A DNA stretch of 46,443 bases. It comes from Olavius sp. associated proteobacterium Delta 1 (GTDB lineage Bacteria > Desulfobacterota > Desulfobacteria > Desulfobacterales > JAFDCJ01). Location: the NCBI GenBank assembly GCA_902749685.1, contig CACVKW010000939.1:1-46443 (forward strand), given 5' to 3'. Every line of letters starts with the position of its first letter. Position 1 is the stretch's first letter. Below the pieces are notes generated by a model that worked only from the letters and a program-made list of their open reading frames with translations, made no database searches and was not told the DNA's origin. Positions 7,496-15,824 of the stretch are shown here, piece by piece. The position numbers and the translations under genes are program-made.

Positions 7496-7637
7496 CGGAA
7501 GTCGGAATGCGGAAGTCGGAACGACTGAGCATAGCGCAAAGTGCAATGCGCAGAGAGGAAAAAATAGGCCCACGGCGTGAGGCTCAGGGCGTAAGGCAAT
7601 GGAAAATGGCAGATAACAGATGACAGATGACAGATAA
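7496..7637. repeat. Degenerate word-repeat block downstream of radA
   Basis: Three different short words are each iterated in turn. GGAAGTCGGAATGCGGAAGTCGGAAC is at about 7497-7522, GGCGTGAGGCTCAGGGCGTAAGGC at about 7574-7597, and a CAGATAACAGATGACAGATGACAGATAA run at about 7609-7636. No coding potential is seen. The first word recurs in reverse complement near 12560-12590 and 17960-17994. Confidence 0.6.
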
Positions 7638-7830
7638 TAGTGAATGCGGAATTAAGGGACGACTGAGAAGCGTTGTCGAATTTAGCCGGCTTGACTGATT
7701 GAGAAACCAATAGTATATATTATTACCTTTTTCTATTGTCCTTTTTTCTCAAATTTTTGAGTAATCAAAAATTCATAAAATAAATAGCACACGAGGTTGC
7801 AGAGTGGAAAGATGCGCCGCGTAATTTGCA

Positions 7831-7966
7831 GCGCGTAGCCCGAAACTCGTAACCCGAAACTCATAACCCGCAACCCGGAACGTGCAACCCGCAACCTGTA
7901 ACTCGTAACGCGCACCGCGAAACGCGCATCACGAAGCCCGGAACGTGCAACCCGTAACTCGATACT
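7831..7966. repeat. Degenerate tandem array of about 10-bp units abutting the rlmE start codon
   Basis: About 135 bp built of variants of AACCCG(N)AAC, such as GTAACCCGAAAC, CTCATAACCCGC and CCTGTAACTCGTAAC. The 18-mer CCCGGAACGTGCAACCCG occurs twice exactly (7874-7891 and 7937-7954). The array ends at the ATG of rlmE, so that gene has no recognisable ribosome site. It is not a CRISPR array: units are too short and there are no unique spacers. Confidence 0.75.
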
Positions 7967-8569
7967 ATGAAGCGCACTGCTTCCCAGAAAAAAAATCAGT
8001 GGCAGGATCATTATACGCGCCGGGCGAAAAAAGAGCGGTTCCCGGCCCGATCCGTGTACAAGCTGCAGGAGATTCAGCAAAAGTACCAGTTGATTAAAAA
8101 AGGCTACCGGGTTCTGGATCTGGGATGCTCTCCGGGTTCCTGGCTGCTTTGTGCCGCCAAATTTACCGGAGACCGAGGTCGGGTTGTCGGCATCGACCTG
8201 AAGCCGGTGACAGGTCAGTTTCCAGCGCATGCTGAAATTATTACCGCCGACGTGTTTACGCTGGATATTGAATCTCTGGGGAATGATTTCAATGTGGTGT
8301 TGAGCGATATGGCACCGGCCACCACCGGCCATAAAGACGTGGATGCCGCACGCTCATACAATCTGTGCGAGACTGCCCTGGGCATTGCCCAAAGCGTCTT
8401 GCGGCCGGGGGGATCCTTTGTATGCAAGATTTTCCAGGGACCGGATTTCAAGACATTTACGGATATCGTCAAAGCAGGCTTTAGGGAACTAAAAATTTTC
8501 AAGCCTCGCAGCAGCCGCAAGGCCAGTAAAGAGATATATATCATCGGGCAAGGTTTAATACCTAAATAA
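7967..8569 (+). CDS. rlmE: 23S rRNA (uridine-2'-O-) methyltransferase RlmE (FtsJ/RrmJ)
   Basis: A 200-residue SAM-dependent methyltransferase that modifies a uridine of the 23S rRNA A loop (U2552 in E. coli). The SAM-binding motif LDLGCSPGSW lies at about residues 50-59. The K-D-K-E catalytic tetrad is readable as Lys32 (ARSVYKL), Asp in VVLSDMAP, Lys in VCKIFQG and Glu in ASKEIYIIG. Length is normal. The ATG at 7967 starts the conserved N-terminal basic segment, but the DNA immediately upstream is a word-repeat array with no Shine-Dalgarno sequence. Translation may therefore be weak or depend on A-rich codons after the start. It is followed by another word-repeat block and then yebC. Confidence 0.96.
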   Translation: MKRTASQKKNQWQDHYTRRAKKERFPARSVYKLQEIQQKYQLIKKGYRVLDLGCSPGSWLLCAAKFTGDRGRVVGIDLKPVTGQFPAHAEIITADVFTLDIESLGNDFNVVLSDMAPATTGHKDVDAARSYNLCETALGIAQSVLRPGGSFVCKIFQGPDFKTFTDIVKAGFRELKIFKPRSSRKASKEIYIIGQGLIPK

Positions 8570-8610
8570 TGCGGTGATAAGTAGCTAATATGATTCGAAG
8601 TTTCAAAATT

Positions 8611-8722
8611 TTGGAATGTTGGAATATTGGAATGTTGGAATACTGGGATTGAAGGAATCTTGTCAATTAAAATGATTTAAACCGATTTTCCAGTACCAAT
8701 AACTAATAACCAATAACAATTC
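8611..8722. repeat. Inverted word-repeat element between rlmE and yebC
   Basis: The left half (8611-8656) iterates TTGGAATGTTGGAATATTGGAATG. The right half (8689-8722) carries the complementary words CCAGTACCAATAACTAATAACCAATAAC. Read together they form a long imperfect inverted repeat with about 30 bp between the arms. No ORF is present. Confidence 0.55.
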
Positions 8723-8763
8723 ACACTCATTTGAATTTAATTCCAATGAGGCAGGAGGTAAAT

Positions 8764-9507
8764 ATGTCAGGACACAGTAAATGGTCCAGTATCAAACATA
8801 AAAAGGCCGCAACTGACGCCAAAAGGGGAAAGATTTTTACTAAATTGATCAAGGAAATTACCGTGGCCGCCCGCATGGGCGGAGGGGATGATAATGCCAA
8901 CCCCAGACTGCGATCCGCTATCTTAGCGGCTAAAAGTGAAAACATGCCCAAAGACAACATTGAACGGGCCGTTAAAAAGGGGACCGGTGAACTTGAAGGG
9001 GTCAATTATGAAGAAAGCATTTACGAAGGTTATGGTCCCGGAGGCGCAGCCGTGCTGGTTGAATCCCTGACCGACAATAAAAATCGGACGGTGGCGGATG
9101 TTCGCGCCATTTTCGGCAAAAACGGCGGCAGTCTTGGTGAAAATGGATGCGTGGCCTGGATGTTTGATAAAAAAGGGTATATTGCGGTCGAGAGTACAAA
9201 CGTGGATGAAGACGCCCTGCTGGAGGTTGCCCTGGAGGCCGGTGCGGAAGATATTAAAGAGGATAACGGCAACTTTGAAGTCATCACAGCCCCGGCAGAT
9301 TTTGAGGCCGTAAAAGAGGCTATCGACAAGGCTTCGATTCCCTATATTGTTGCCGAAGTTACCATGCTTCCTCAAAACACAACCGATCTGGCCGGCAAGG
9401 AAGCCGAGCAGATGGTACGGCTGATGGAGTTTCTGGACGACTGCGATGATGTCCAGAAAGTCTACACCAACGCGGATATACCGGAGGAAGTGTTCAGTAA
9501 TATGTGA
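8764..9507 (+). CDS. yebC: YebC/PmpR-family translation factor or regulator
   Basis: A 247-residue YebC-family protein of normal length. It begins MSGHSKWSSIKHKKAATDAK, the diagnostic N terminus, and contains the family block GGSLGENGCVAWMFDKKG. Members were first described as transcription regulators; newer work links them to translation through proline-rich stretches, so the exact role is not settled by sequence. The ATG at 8764 was chosen over an in-frame start at 8731 because an AGGAGG ribosome site lies at 8753-8758 and the family begins at MSGHSKW. In many genomes yebC is followed by ruvC, but here a hairpin and a convergent gene follow. Confidence 0.95.
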   Translation: MSGHSKWSSIKHKKAATDAKRGKIFTKLIKEITVAARMGGGDDNANPRLRSAILAAKSENMPKDNIERAVKKGTGELEGVNYEESIYEGYGPGGAAVLVESLTDNKNRTVADVRAIFGKNGGSLGENGCVAWMFDKKGYIAVESTNVDEDALLEVALEAGAEDIKEDNGNFEVITAPADFEAVKEAIDKASIPYIVAEVTMLPQNTTDLAGKEAEQMVRLMEFLDDCDDVQKVYTNADIPEEVFSNM

Positions 9508-9610
9508 AGAATGGAAGATTCAGGATTCAAGGTTCGATGGATTTGGAATATATGGTTGTCCACAAAGACCAAGTTGCATGAAAGCTATCCATTATATCCC
9601 CCTCCCTCAA

Positions 9611-9631
9611 TCCCTCCCGCCCGGGGAGGGA
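9611..9631. terminator. GC-rich hairpin between convergent yebC and the cyclase gene
   Basis: TCCCTCCC (9611-9618) and GGGAGGGA (9624-9631) form an 8-bp stem with a GCCCG loop. No T run follows on either side, so it may be a weak or Rho-assisted bidirectional terminator. Confidence 0.4.
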
Positions 9632-9670
9632 AGTGAAATCCGACTTACTATGGATTTGTAGATAACCAGT

Positions 9671-11422
9671 TTATTTTAACCCGGCTTGGCGCAGTAAATT
9701 TATCAATTTTTCCGTATTTGCTGGATCCTTATGCGGTGAAGCCAAGCTGAAAGTATCCGACGAATACGTTGGATCAAGCTTCAATACCTCTGCTACTGCT
9801 TTGCGGGCAGCATCATCATTGCCTGTTGCAATGTAGCAAGCAGCCAAACAAAGGTGGGGAAAGATAAAATTGGGATTCAAATGGAGCGCTTTTTTATAAG
9901 CTTTAATCGCTTCGGCGTAATTTTCCATCATTAAATGCGGATGTCCTAAGAAATGATAATAAAAAAACGGTGCCACCGGGTTGAGGCGAAAAGCTTTATC
10001 CATCAATGAAATAGCGTCTGAGTGCTTTCCTGAAAAATAAAGCACCAGCGCCAACATTGCATACGAGAGTGCATTGTTGGGATTTAACTCCACCGACCGT
10101 TCTCCATGCTCCATGGCTTTGTCATGTTGACGACTGAAAAGATATATTTGACTCAACACAATATAAGGCAAATCCAAAGAGCTATCGATAGATAATGCTT
10201 TTGCCGCCGATTTTTCAGCCTGCTCAAAAGACTCAATCGGAGATTTACTCCAGCCTTGAAATATATCATTGAGGTGGGCGTAAGCCAACATTGAATAAGA
10301 CAATGAATAGTTTGGGTCCAATGCAATAACTTCCGCAAAACATCGGTGCGCGTGGAAATTATCACCGGCTGTCATTCGATAAAAATACTCCATGCCCTGA
10401 AGAAATTTAAAGTATGCATTTATGTTTTCTGTGCGTCCGCCATAATGATGATAAAGCGCTCCAGGAATCAGTTTCACCTGAAGGGCTTCAATTAGCTTGA
10501 TGGTAATGTCATCCTGAACTGCGAATATATCTTCTAAAATCCTGTCGTAGCTTTCCGCCCAAATATGGTGTTCAGTTTGCGCATCAACTAACTGGGCATT
10601 AATGCGCACACGGTTTCCTGACCTTTGGACAGATCCTTCCAACACATACATCACCCCCAGTTCCCGGGCCACCTGCTGGACCTTGACGGCTTTGCCCCTG
10701 TAAGTAAATGACGAATTCCGGGCGATGACAAACAAATCTTTAATTTTTGATATGCCAGTGATAATCTGTTCCGTCAAACCATCACTGAAAAATTCCTGGC
10801 TGGCATCACCACTCATGTTGTCAAAAGGCAACACAGCAATTGAGGGTTTATCCGGCAATTCGAGTTTCTTTCCTAAATCAATAACATCATCAGTTGATTT
10901 TGTACGCACCCGGTACAACCTTACCGGTTTTGAAATATTTTTGACCCGTTGCTCCCCCATGTATTCGTATTCATAATCCAATTTATTCTCAACATGATCA
11001 TACACTTTTCCGGATATGCAAATACCTCCGGCTTCGGACAGGGACTCCACCCGGGCTGCGATATTGACGCCGTCGCCGTAAATTCGACCATCCTCTTCGA
11101 TGACATCACCCAGATTGACGCCAATCCGAAATCCCATTTTACGGCTAACAGGCAGCCCGGCATTCCGTTCTGCAAGCTCGCGCTGAATTTCAACGGAACA
11201 TTTTAGCGCATCGACAACACTGGCGAAATCTGCCAGAATGTTGTCGCCCGGAGCATCGACAACACGGCCCCGGAATTGTTGAACAAGATCTGCTATGGCA
11301 CTGCGGTATCTGGTAAGTGTGTGAACGGTTGCATCTTCGTCGTCACCCATTAATCGGCTGTAACCCTCGACATCGGCGCTGAGAATCGCGGAGAGTTTAC
11401 GTTTAAAACCTTGCTCTGTCAT
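9671..11422 (-). CDS. Class III adenylate/guanylate cyclase with TolB-like and TPR domains
   Basis: A 583-residue three-part protein. Residues 8-170 form a class III nucleotide cyclase domain: metal ligands in SADVEGYSRLM and APGDNILADF, and the transition-state Asn/Arg in GDGVNIAARVES. Residues 190-310 match the TolB N-terminal-like/FlgO fold often fused to these cyclases (SIAVLPFDNMSGDASQEFF, ending in a variant of HIWAESYDR). Residues 330-580 are tetratricopeptide repeats (for example AMEHGERSVELNPNNALSYA and AIKAYKKALHLNPNFIFPH). No membrane segment is seen, so it is probably cytoplasmic. Signal and target are unknown; cAMP is the likely product. The first ATG gives the canonical FKRKLSAILSADVEGYSRLM start. 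Confidence 0.88.
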   Translation of the reverse strand: MTEQGFKRKLSAILSADVEGYSRLMGDDEDATVHTLTRYRSAIADLVQQFRGRVVDAPGDNILADFASVVDALKCSVEIQRELAERNAGLPVSRKMGFRIGVNLGDVIEEDGRIYGDGVNIAARVESLSEAGGICISGKVYDHVENKLDYEYEYMGEQRVKNISKPVRLYRVRTKSTDDVIDLGKKLELPDKPSIAVLPFDNMSGDASQEFFSDGLTEQIITGISKIKDLFVIARNSSFTYRGKAVKVQQVARELGVMYVLEGSVQRSGNRVRINAQLVDAQTEHHIWAESYDRILEDIFAVQDDITIKLIEALQVKLIPGALYHHYGGRTENINAYFKFLQGMEYFYRMTAGDNFHAHRCFAEVIALDPNYSLSYSMLAYAHLNDIFQGWSKSPIESFEQAEKSAAKALSIDSSLDLPYIVLSQIYLFSRQHDKAMEHGERSVELNPNNALSYAMLALVLYFSGKHSDAISLMDKAFRLNPVAPFFYYHFLGHPHLMMENYAEAIKAYKKALHLNPNFIFPHLCLAACYIATGNDDAARKAVAEVLKLDPTYSSDTFSLASPHKDPANTEKLINLLRQAGLK

Positions 11423-11488
11423 TGGCAGGCTCCCAATTTAAGGTTCCTGGTTATATACAAAGCCCAGGTAAACAGTGGATAAATTTTA

Positions 11489-11567
11489 GTGGAAGCGGCT
11501 TCGGCTCGGCCGAGCTCGTCGCATACCAGCCGCAGCTTTTGAATTCGCGGCTACAAGCCGCTCCCAC
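11489..11567. repeat. REP-like palindromic element
   Basis: GTGGAAGCGGCTT at 11489-11501 and AAGCCGCTCCCAC at 11555-11567 are inverted copies. The inner sequence contains further self-complementary GC words (GGCTCGGCCGAGC). This GTGGGAGCGGCTTGTAGCCGCG type of palindrome is a known REP-like family in several proteobacteria. It lies upstream of the cyclase gene. A RAYT remnant, the usual partner of REPs, is at 1785-2252. Confidence 0.65.
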
Positions 11568-11770
11568 ATTCCTTTTACTTGCTCTTTCTACATAGCTTGA
11601 TTAAGGATTTTAAACGATTGAGGAGAGAACAATTTCGTCCGATAAGATTTATTAATATATAAAGAAGATCAGAAGGTCAAGGGATAGAGCTGCAAGGTTG
11701 AAAGCTCAAAGCTGAAAGCTTAAATGAAAAAGCTAAATTCAATAGTCAATTCACCGCCGGCGGATCCGGG

Positions 11771-12388
11771 TCAGGCCGTTGCCGATACGGCGGTTCCCCA
11801 ATAGTTGAAGCTAGCAAACTTCATTCCCTGGATATACATCGTATCCAGCGCGCGAATCTTGAACCCCCCTTGTTTGAGCAGGGTTGGTATTTGAAGATTT
11901 AACCGGCAGCCGCCGGCCGCTTTCTGCCAAATCGGGTTTAACCGCTTCTGCCAGCGCCGGACACGCTGCTCCGGAGCGGCGCCATGTTCGCAAAATATGA
12001 GCTCACCACCCGGTCTAAGAACACGGCGCATATCTTGCAGTGCTTCAATGGTTTTCGGGACACTGCATAGCGTATAGGTGACAACGATACTATCGGCACT
12101 GTCGTCGACCAGCGGTATTTTTTCAGCAGATGCCTGCAAAAATTCAACATCAAATGAAACGCTGTGCGAACTATTCAGATTCCACATATCTTCGTTAGGA
12201 TCAAGCCCCCAGACATGTCGCACCTTTTCAGGGTCGTAAAACGGTAGATTCAGACCCGAACCTATTCCGATTTCCAGCACCCGACCCCTGGCCCGGGGAA
12301 CGACCTTCTTGCGCTGTTGCGTGATCAACTTGCTGCTACAGACAAAATGCGCAATCCTTGGCAGAACATATTTTGCGTAAAAACCCAC
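11771..12388 (-). CDS. SAM-dependent methyltransferase (UbiE/METTL7-like)
   Basis: This 205-residue class I methyltransferase has motif I VLEIGIGSGLNLPFY at about residues 37-51, an acidic ribose-binding motif (VWGLDPNEDMW), and motif IV/post-I segments DSADSIVVTYTLCSV and VLRPGGELIFCEHG. The last block, with GG-E-L-x-F-x-E-H, is typical of the Methyltransf_11 group related to UbiE and METTL7. The substrate is unknown; small thiols, quinones or lipids are possible for this group. The N terminus (MGFYAKYVLPRIAHFVCSSK) is amphipathic and may touch the membrane. It is a single gene on the minus strand. Confidence 0.85.
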   Translation of the reverse strand: MGFYAKYVLPRIAHFVCSSKLITQQRKKVVPRARGRVLEIGIGSGLNLPFYDPEKVRHVWGLDPNEDMWNLNSSHSVSFDVEFLQASAEKIPLVDDSADSIVVTYTLCSVPKTIEALQDMRRVLRPGGELIFCEHGAAPEQRVRRWQKRLNPIWQKAAGGCRLNLQIPTLLKQGGFKIRALDTMYIQGMKFASFNYWGTAVSATA

Positions 12389-12433
12389 TTCTATCCTAAT
12401 GATATTGAATGATTATGCCGTTTTAAATTTTAT

Positions 12434-12590
12434 TAGCCACGAATTGGCACGAATTCTCACGAATTTTTGGTCGGTACGGATTTCGAGGAGTTCAGTCGAC
12501 TCACGGCCGACCCTGGTTTGTTTTTGACCGAGTTATTTTTAATCCGAACTAGAAAAACTTCCCACTTCCGCATTCCGACTTCCACATTCT
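12434..12590. repeat. Word-repeat tracts upstream of the methyltransferase gene
   Basis: CACGAATTGGCACGAATTCTCACGAATT (12439-12466) iterates CACGAATT. CTTCCCACTTCCGCATTCCGACTTCCACATTC (12559-12590) iterates CTTCCGCATTCC, the reverse complement of the words at 7497-7522. No gene is seen between them. Confidence 0.5.
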
Positions 12591-12593
12591 TTT

Positions 12594-13289
12594 TTATTCA
12601 TCAATCTGCAGCACATCCGTTCCGGGCGGGATATCGAAGCTGAACAGTTTGTTGTCCAGTTTTACATTGAATTGGTGGTTGATCAGCTCAATTCGATTTT
12701 CGTCACCATAAGAATTGTAGGTGACAATCCGAATGACGGTAAACGTGTTTTTGGTAACGGACAGGCGGATGTCGGTCACATCCAGGTTTTTTTCAAATGG
12801 GTGCAGTTTAAGCTCATAAAAAAAATTATCCTTTGACTGTTCCAGCGAAATTTTAAACTTTTGCCGAATCAGCTTGATATCCGACAGAAAGCTGGCTCCC
12901 TTCCCATCGGTAAAAAAGGCAGGTGCACTGCCGGTCATGACCTGATTGTCGGCCGGCCGGTAAATCCATAATTTTTTGGCATCGGTAATGATCACCTGCT
13001 TTTCCGGTTTTTCATACTCCCATCTCATCATCCCCGGATAGCGCACAAACATCCTGCCGGTTGCAAAATCGGTGATATCCATCGCCTTTAAGGTCGATTC
13101 CTGGGCAAACTCGGCTTTGAAGCTTTTATTGCTGTATTGGGTTTCCATCCGATCTAAGATTTGCCCCAGCTTCAATTCCGGTTCGGCAGCTGCGGCCTTT
13201 AGCGCAAAGCCCATTGAAAATATCACGCCTAAAATAATCGCTGTCACTGCTAAAAATCGTACAAATATTGCCGCAGGTGATAATTTCAT
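12594..13289 (-). CDS. lolA: Outer-membrane lipoprotein carrier protein LolA
   Basis: A 231-residue LolA-family protein. LolA ferries lipoproteins released by LolCDE across the periplasm to the outer membrane. It has an N-terminal signal peptide (hydrophobic FVRFLAVTAIILGVIFSMGFAL, ending AAA). The LolA fold is recognisable from SFKAEFAQESTLKAMDITD, the strand pair GRMFVRYPGMMRWEYEKPEK, KKLWIYRPADNQV and the C-terminal IPPGTDV. The ATG at 13289 is chosen over an in-frame start at 13364 because the shorter form begins with Lys before the hydrophobic core and has AGGA 9 bases upstream; the extra 25 residues would be encoded by repeat DNA. It is transcribed alone. Confidence 0.9.
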   Translation of the reverse strand: MKLSPAAIFVRFLAVTAIILGVIFSMGFALKAAAAEPELKLGQILDRMETQYSNKSFKAEFAQESTLKAMDITDFATGRMFVRYPGMMRWEYEKPEKQVIITDAKKLWIYRPADNQVMTGSAPAFFTDGKGASFLSDIKLIRQKFKISLEQSKDNFFYELKLHPFEKNLDVTDIRLSVTKNTFTVIRIVTYNSYGDENRIELINHQFNVKLDNKLFSFDIPPGTDVLQIDE

Positions 13290-13343
13290 TTTTAAATTTC
13301 CTGATCCGGATTCATCCCGCCGGGCGGATATGCCGGAGGTAGG

Positions 13344-13602
13344 GCCACAAAGACTCAAAGGCACGAAGTACTAACCCTAATTGAGCGAAGCCCGATTATC
13401 AGGTATTGGGTATTGGCTATCAGGTATTGATTTGGTGGCCTTGCGTAACTCATTTTATATGGCCCTGGCGGGTGATATATTAAAAATCGAACCCATTCCT
13501 TAAAACCAATACCCAGTACCAGATACCGAGTACCCACCAATTGAGTTTCACTCAATTGGGGTATAACCAAGATAAATCTTTGTGTCTTGATGCCTTTGTG
13601 GC
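13344..13602. repeat. Nested three-layer inverted word-repeat element
   Basis: Outer arms: GCCACAAAGACTCAAAGGCA (13344-13363, continuing to 13368) and its degenerate complement at 13578-13602, about 19 of 25 matching. Middle layer: hairpins AATTGAGC-GAAG-CCCGATT (13379-13397) and CCAATTGAGT-TTC-ACTCAATTGG (13537-13559). Inner arms: AGGTATTGGGTATTGG words (13401-13429) against CCAATACCCAGTACC words (13503-13535). The whole 259 bp could fold into one long imperfect hairpin. No gene lies inside. Confidence 0.7.
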
Positions 13603-13687
13603 AAAGTCAAATTTTCAAAATATGCAATATAATAGACGACTGAAACTTTTATAAGTCGACATTATCTGATTACTATCTGTTTGTAAA

Positions 13688-14599
13688 TTAGGAAAGCTGT
13701 TTTATGATATCCTGAATATCCTGGTCCGAGCGAAGTTCGATGTTGCCGCCGTCGGGATGAAGATCCTCAACATATTCGGTTCTGCCGAAAACGGCCCGGC
13801 TGATCCGGTCGATGATCAGCATCTTTTTGCGGGCATCCGCTTTATCAACCAGTATCACCCGTTTGCCCTGGGAGAGAAGGGTTTCCAGATTGTTCTTTTG
13901 AAGCTGAGTTTCTATTTTTTTGGCTTTTTGCAGGCTGCGCAGATAAAACCTCTTTTTGGCCATCAGCGCCTGGTAGAGGTCCTGGTCTTCCGTCAGTTCA
14001 TCGATAAACGACAGCGCAAAGTCCAGACAGATGTTAAAATCATGGCTCTGTGGCTTTAGTTTTTCAAAAAAATCGCATAAAAATTGAATCTTATTCTCGC
14101 CGGGAAAGAATCTTGAGTTTCTTATTTTGACCTTATAGCCGTTGATGGCATCCGCGTCTGCATATTTATTAATAGCTTCTCGCAGTTTTTCATTCAGGTG
14201 TTTGGATATATGAAGCCGCGCCATAAATCCCGCGGCTACCTCCGATGGTAAGATAAGATTTAAAGATCCCCTGCCGTCCGGCAAGCGCATGTTGACCGGC
14301 AGTGATTCCCGGCAAAAGGCGTCCAGTACGTTATCTTCATCCTGTTTGCCTATCTGAAGAGTTTCCAAAATTTCTTCCAGTTCAAGCTGCATTGTTTCAT
14401 CCGGGAAAAACAGCAGTTCCATCAGGGAATCTTTTTCGCAGCTGGAATCGTCATGCAGGATAGTTTGAAGTTCTTCAAGCGTCGGATTGGAAAAGGTGGA
14501 GTCGATGTAGTGGATTACATCGCTGCCCAGGGTGATGCCGTGGCCCAGGACTTTTCGAATTTCATCTGCGAGCTGATTGCATTTTTCTTCAGAATTCAT
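13688..14599 (-). CDS. Conserved-looking hypothetical protein
   Basis: A 303-residue, acidic and helical soluble protein that I do not recognise. There is no signal peptide or membrane segment. The N-terminal half has segments rich in Glu and Leu (LELEEILETLQIGKQDED), and a central block reads VNMRLPDGRGSLNLILPSEVAAGFMARLH. The C-terminal part holds two helices (LYQALMAKKRFYLRSLQKAK and ETLLSQGKRVILVDKADAR) and ends with an acidic/basic tail. The ATG at 14599 is preferred to an in-frame TTG at 14611; neither has a strong ribosome site. The gene lies between lolA and the thioredoxin gene on the same strand, but with long gaps, so no operon is implied. Confidence 0.7.
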   Translation of the reverse strand: MNSEEKCNQLADEIRKVLGHGITLGSDVIHYIDSTFSNPTLEELQTILHDDSSCEKDSLMELLFFPDETMQLELEEILETLQIGKQDEDNVLDAFCRESLPVNMRLPDGRGSLNLILPSEVAAGFMARLHISKHLNEKLREAINKYADADAINGYKVKIRNSRFFPGENKIQFLCDFFEKLKPQSHDFNICLDFALSFIDELTEDQDLYQALMAKKRFYLRSLQKAKKIETQLQKNNLETLLSQGKRVILVDKADARKKMLIIDRISRAVFGRTEYVEDLHPDGGNIELRSDQDIQDIIKQLS

Positions 14600-14801
14600 T
14601 GGTCGAATCAATCATAACGGTTACTTGTACGGCAATAAAAATCCTGGTCTTGCGGACAGAATTCTATACTGGCAGCAGGATCCCAATGATGGTTGCTGGA
14701 TACTCCATTTAATATCGGTATCCTCTCTGTTTCTATACAATGATTAAGAACCTTAATATCACGTACCTTAGGCATTTTAGCTCAATTTAGTCATTCAGCT
14801 C

Positions 14802-15395
14802 TTATATGTATGGTGCCATTTTCATCATCAGCTCATGCTTCTGCAATCCGCCCGGCCCGCTTTCTTTTATTTGGCCGTTATCAAATATAAAAAGAAACGG
14901 GACGCTCATAATGCTGTATTTGGATGCCAGCATCGGGCTGGCATCTACGTTCAGTTTTCCGACTCGGACTTTGCCTTTTGATTCGACCCCAAACTGGTCG
15001 ATAATCGGTGCCACGGCACCGCAGCTCGGTCACCAGGGCGCCCAGGCCCACATCAGCACGGGCAAAGGAGACTTCAACACCATGTTTTCGAAATTGCCGT
15101 CGCTGACCATAATCGGCTGGGGGGTGAACAATTCCTCTGTTTTTAACATCGAACCGCATTTGCCGCATTTTGCACCGGCATTTATTTTTGGGCCGGGGAC
15201 TCTGTTTTTTGCACCGCATTCGGTGCAGCGCATCTTGTAGCTGGCCTCAGGCTCTGCCGCAGCGGGATCTGTCGGCAGCTGTGCGTGGCATTTGCCGCAC
15301 TTGGCGGCCATACCGAATCTGTCGGCCGGAATTCGATTGGCCGCCTGACATTGCGGGCATCGAATTATATGGGCACTGTTGTCGTTCATTTTCAT
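14802..15395 (-). CDS. Selenocysteine-containing thioredoxin-2-like protein with two zinc ribbons
   Basis: Read through a TGA at 15032-15030, this is a 197-residue protein. Residues 13-36 (CPQC...CGKC) and 57-80 (CTEC...CGKC) are two similar zinc ribbons. Thioredoxin 2 (TrxC) has one such N-terminal ribbon, so this looks like a duplicated version. The thioredoxin fold follows, with the active site WAPW-U122-P-S-C125, where TrxC has WAPWCGPC. After it come GAVAPIIDQFG, KLNVDASPMLASKY and the cis-Pro loop IMSVPFLFIFDNG, all as expected, and the length is normal. A perfect hairpin sits directly after the TGA (15006-15021). Thioredoxins reduce protein disulfides; Sec at the attacking position gives a lower pKa and faster attack. 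The alternative is a pseudogene by a single TGC/TGT to TGA change. The Sec machinery is not in this window. Confidence 0.82.
15006..15021 (-). promoter_or_regulatory. Candidate bacterial SECIS hairpin
   Basis: On the minus strand, CGGTGCCGTGGCACCG starts 8 bases after the TGA. The stem CGGTGC/GCACCG (6 bp, perfect) closes a four-base loop CGTG. Bacterial SECIS elements lie within the coding sequence just after UGA, with a short upper stem and a small loop that carries G in its first two positions; this loop has G second. The UGA-to-loop distance is near the lower end of the usual range. Confidence 0.55.
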
Positions 15396-15824
15396 AATCT
15401 CAGACTAAATTAATATTGTGGGAGCGCCTTTTGCTTACATCCCGATTCAGCGGGGCAACCGCGATGGCATTTGGATTTTTTTGTATATAATAATGACTCC
15501 GTTACTAAAGTAAACCCTAAAGTTGAATAAATAACAGGACGAGGGATAGCAAAAAGAAAATGATACCGTGCCTTTCTATGATAGATATTAATGCGGTTTC
15601 TTGGATTTCTCTCAAGGTGGAATCAATAAAAAAATCGAAAATTTTTAGTTTGACATATAATACCACTATGTGTCATGAGAAAGAACGCCATTTGACTTTG
15701 ACCTGGATTAATCGCTCCCCTTGGATCTATCTTCTGTCTTGAAACGATCATTCCTGCTCATAATGATTCAGGATCCTTTAAACTTTAACATAAAAATCAG
15801 GAAAATTTTCAACGGGGAATAATC
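15396..15824. other. Intergenic 429 bp, no gene supported
   Basis: This is the divergent spacer between the thioredoxin gene (minus) and the secreted protein gene (plus). A short plus-strand frame at 15560-15742 has no homology I recognise. TTGACA and TATAAT abut at 15650-15661 without the spacer a promoter needs. A GGGGA ribosome site lies just upstream of 15825. Confidence 0.35.

Noticed and set aside
7831..7966. CRISPR array
   Set aside because: Units are about 10 bp, highly variable, and there are no unique spacers of constant length or cas genes.
13290..13364. Longer LolA start
   Set aside because: It would put 25 polar residues ahead of a normal signal peptide.
15650..15661. TTGACATATAAT as a promoter
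   Set aside because: The -35-like and -10-like hexamers abut without the 16-18 bp spacer.
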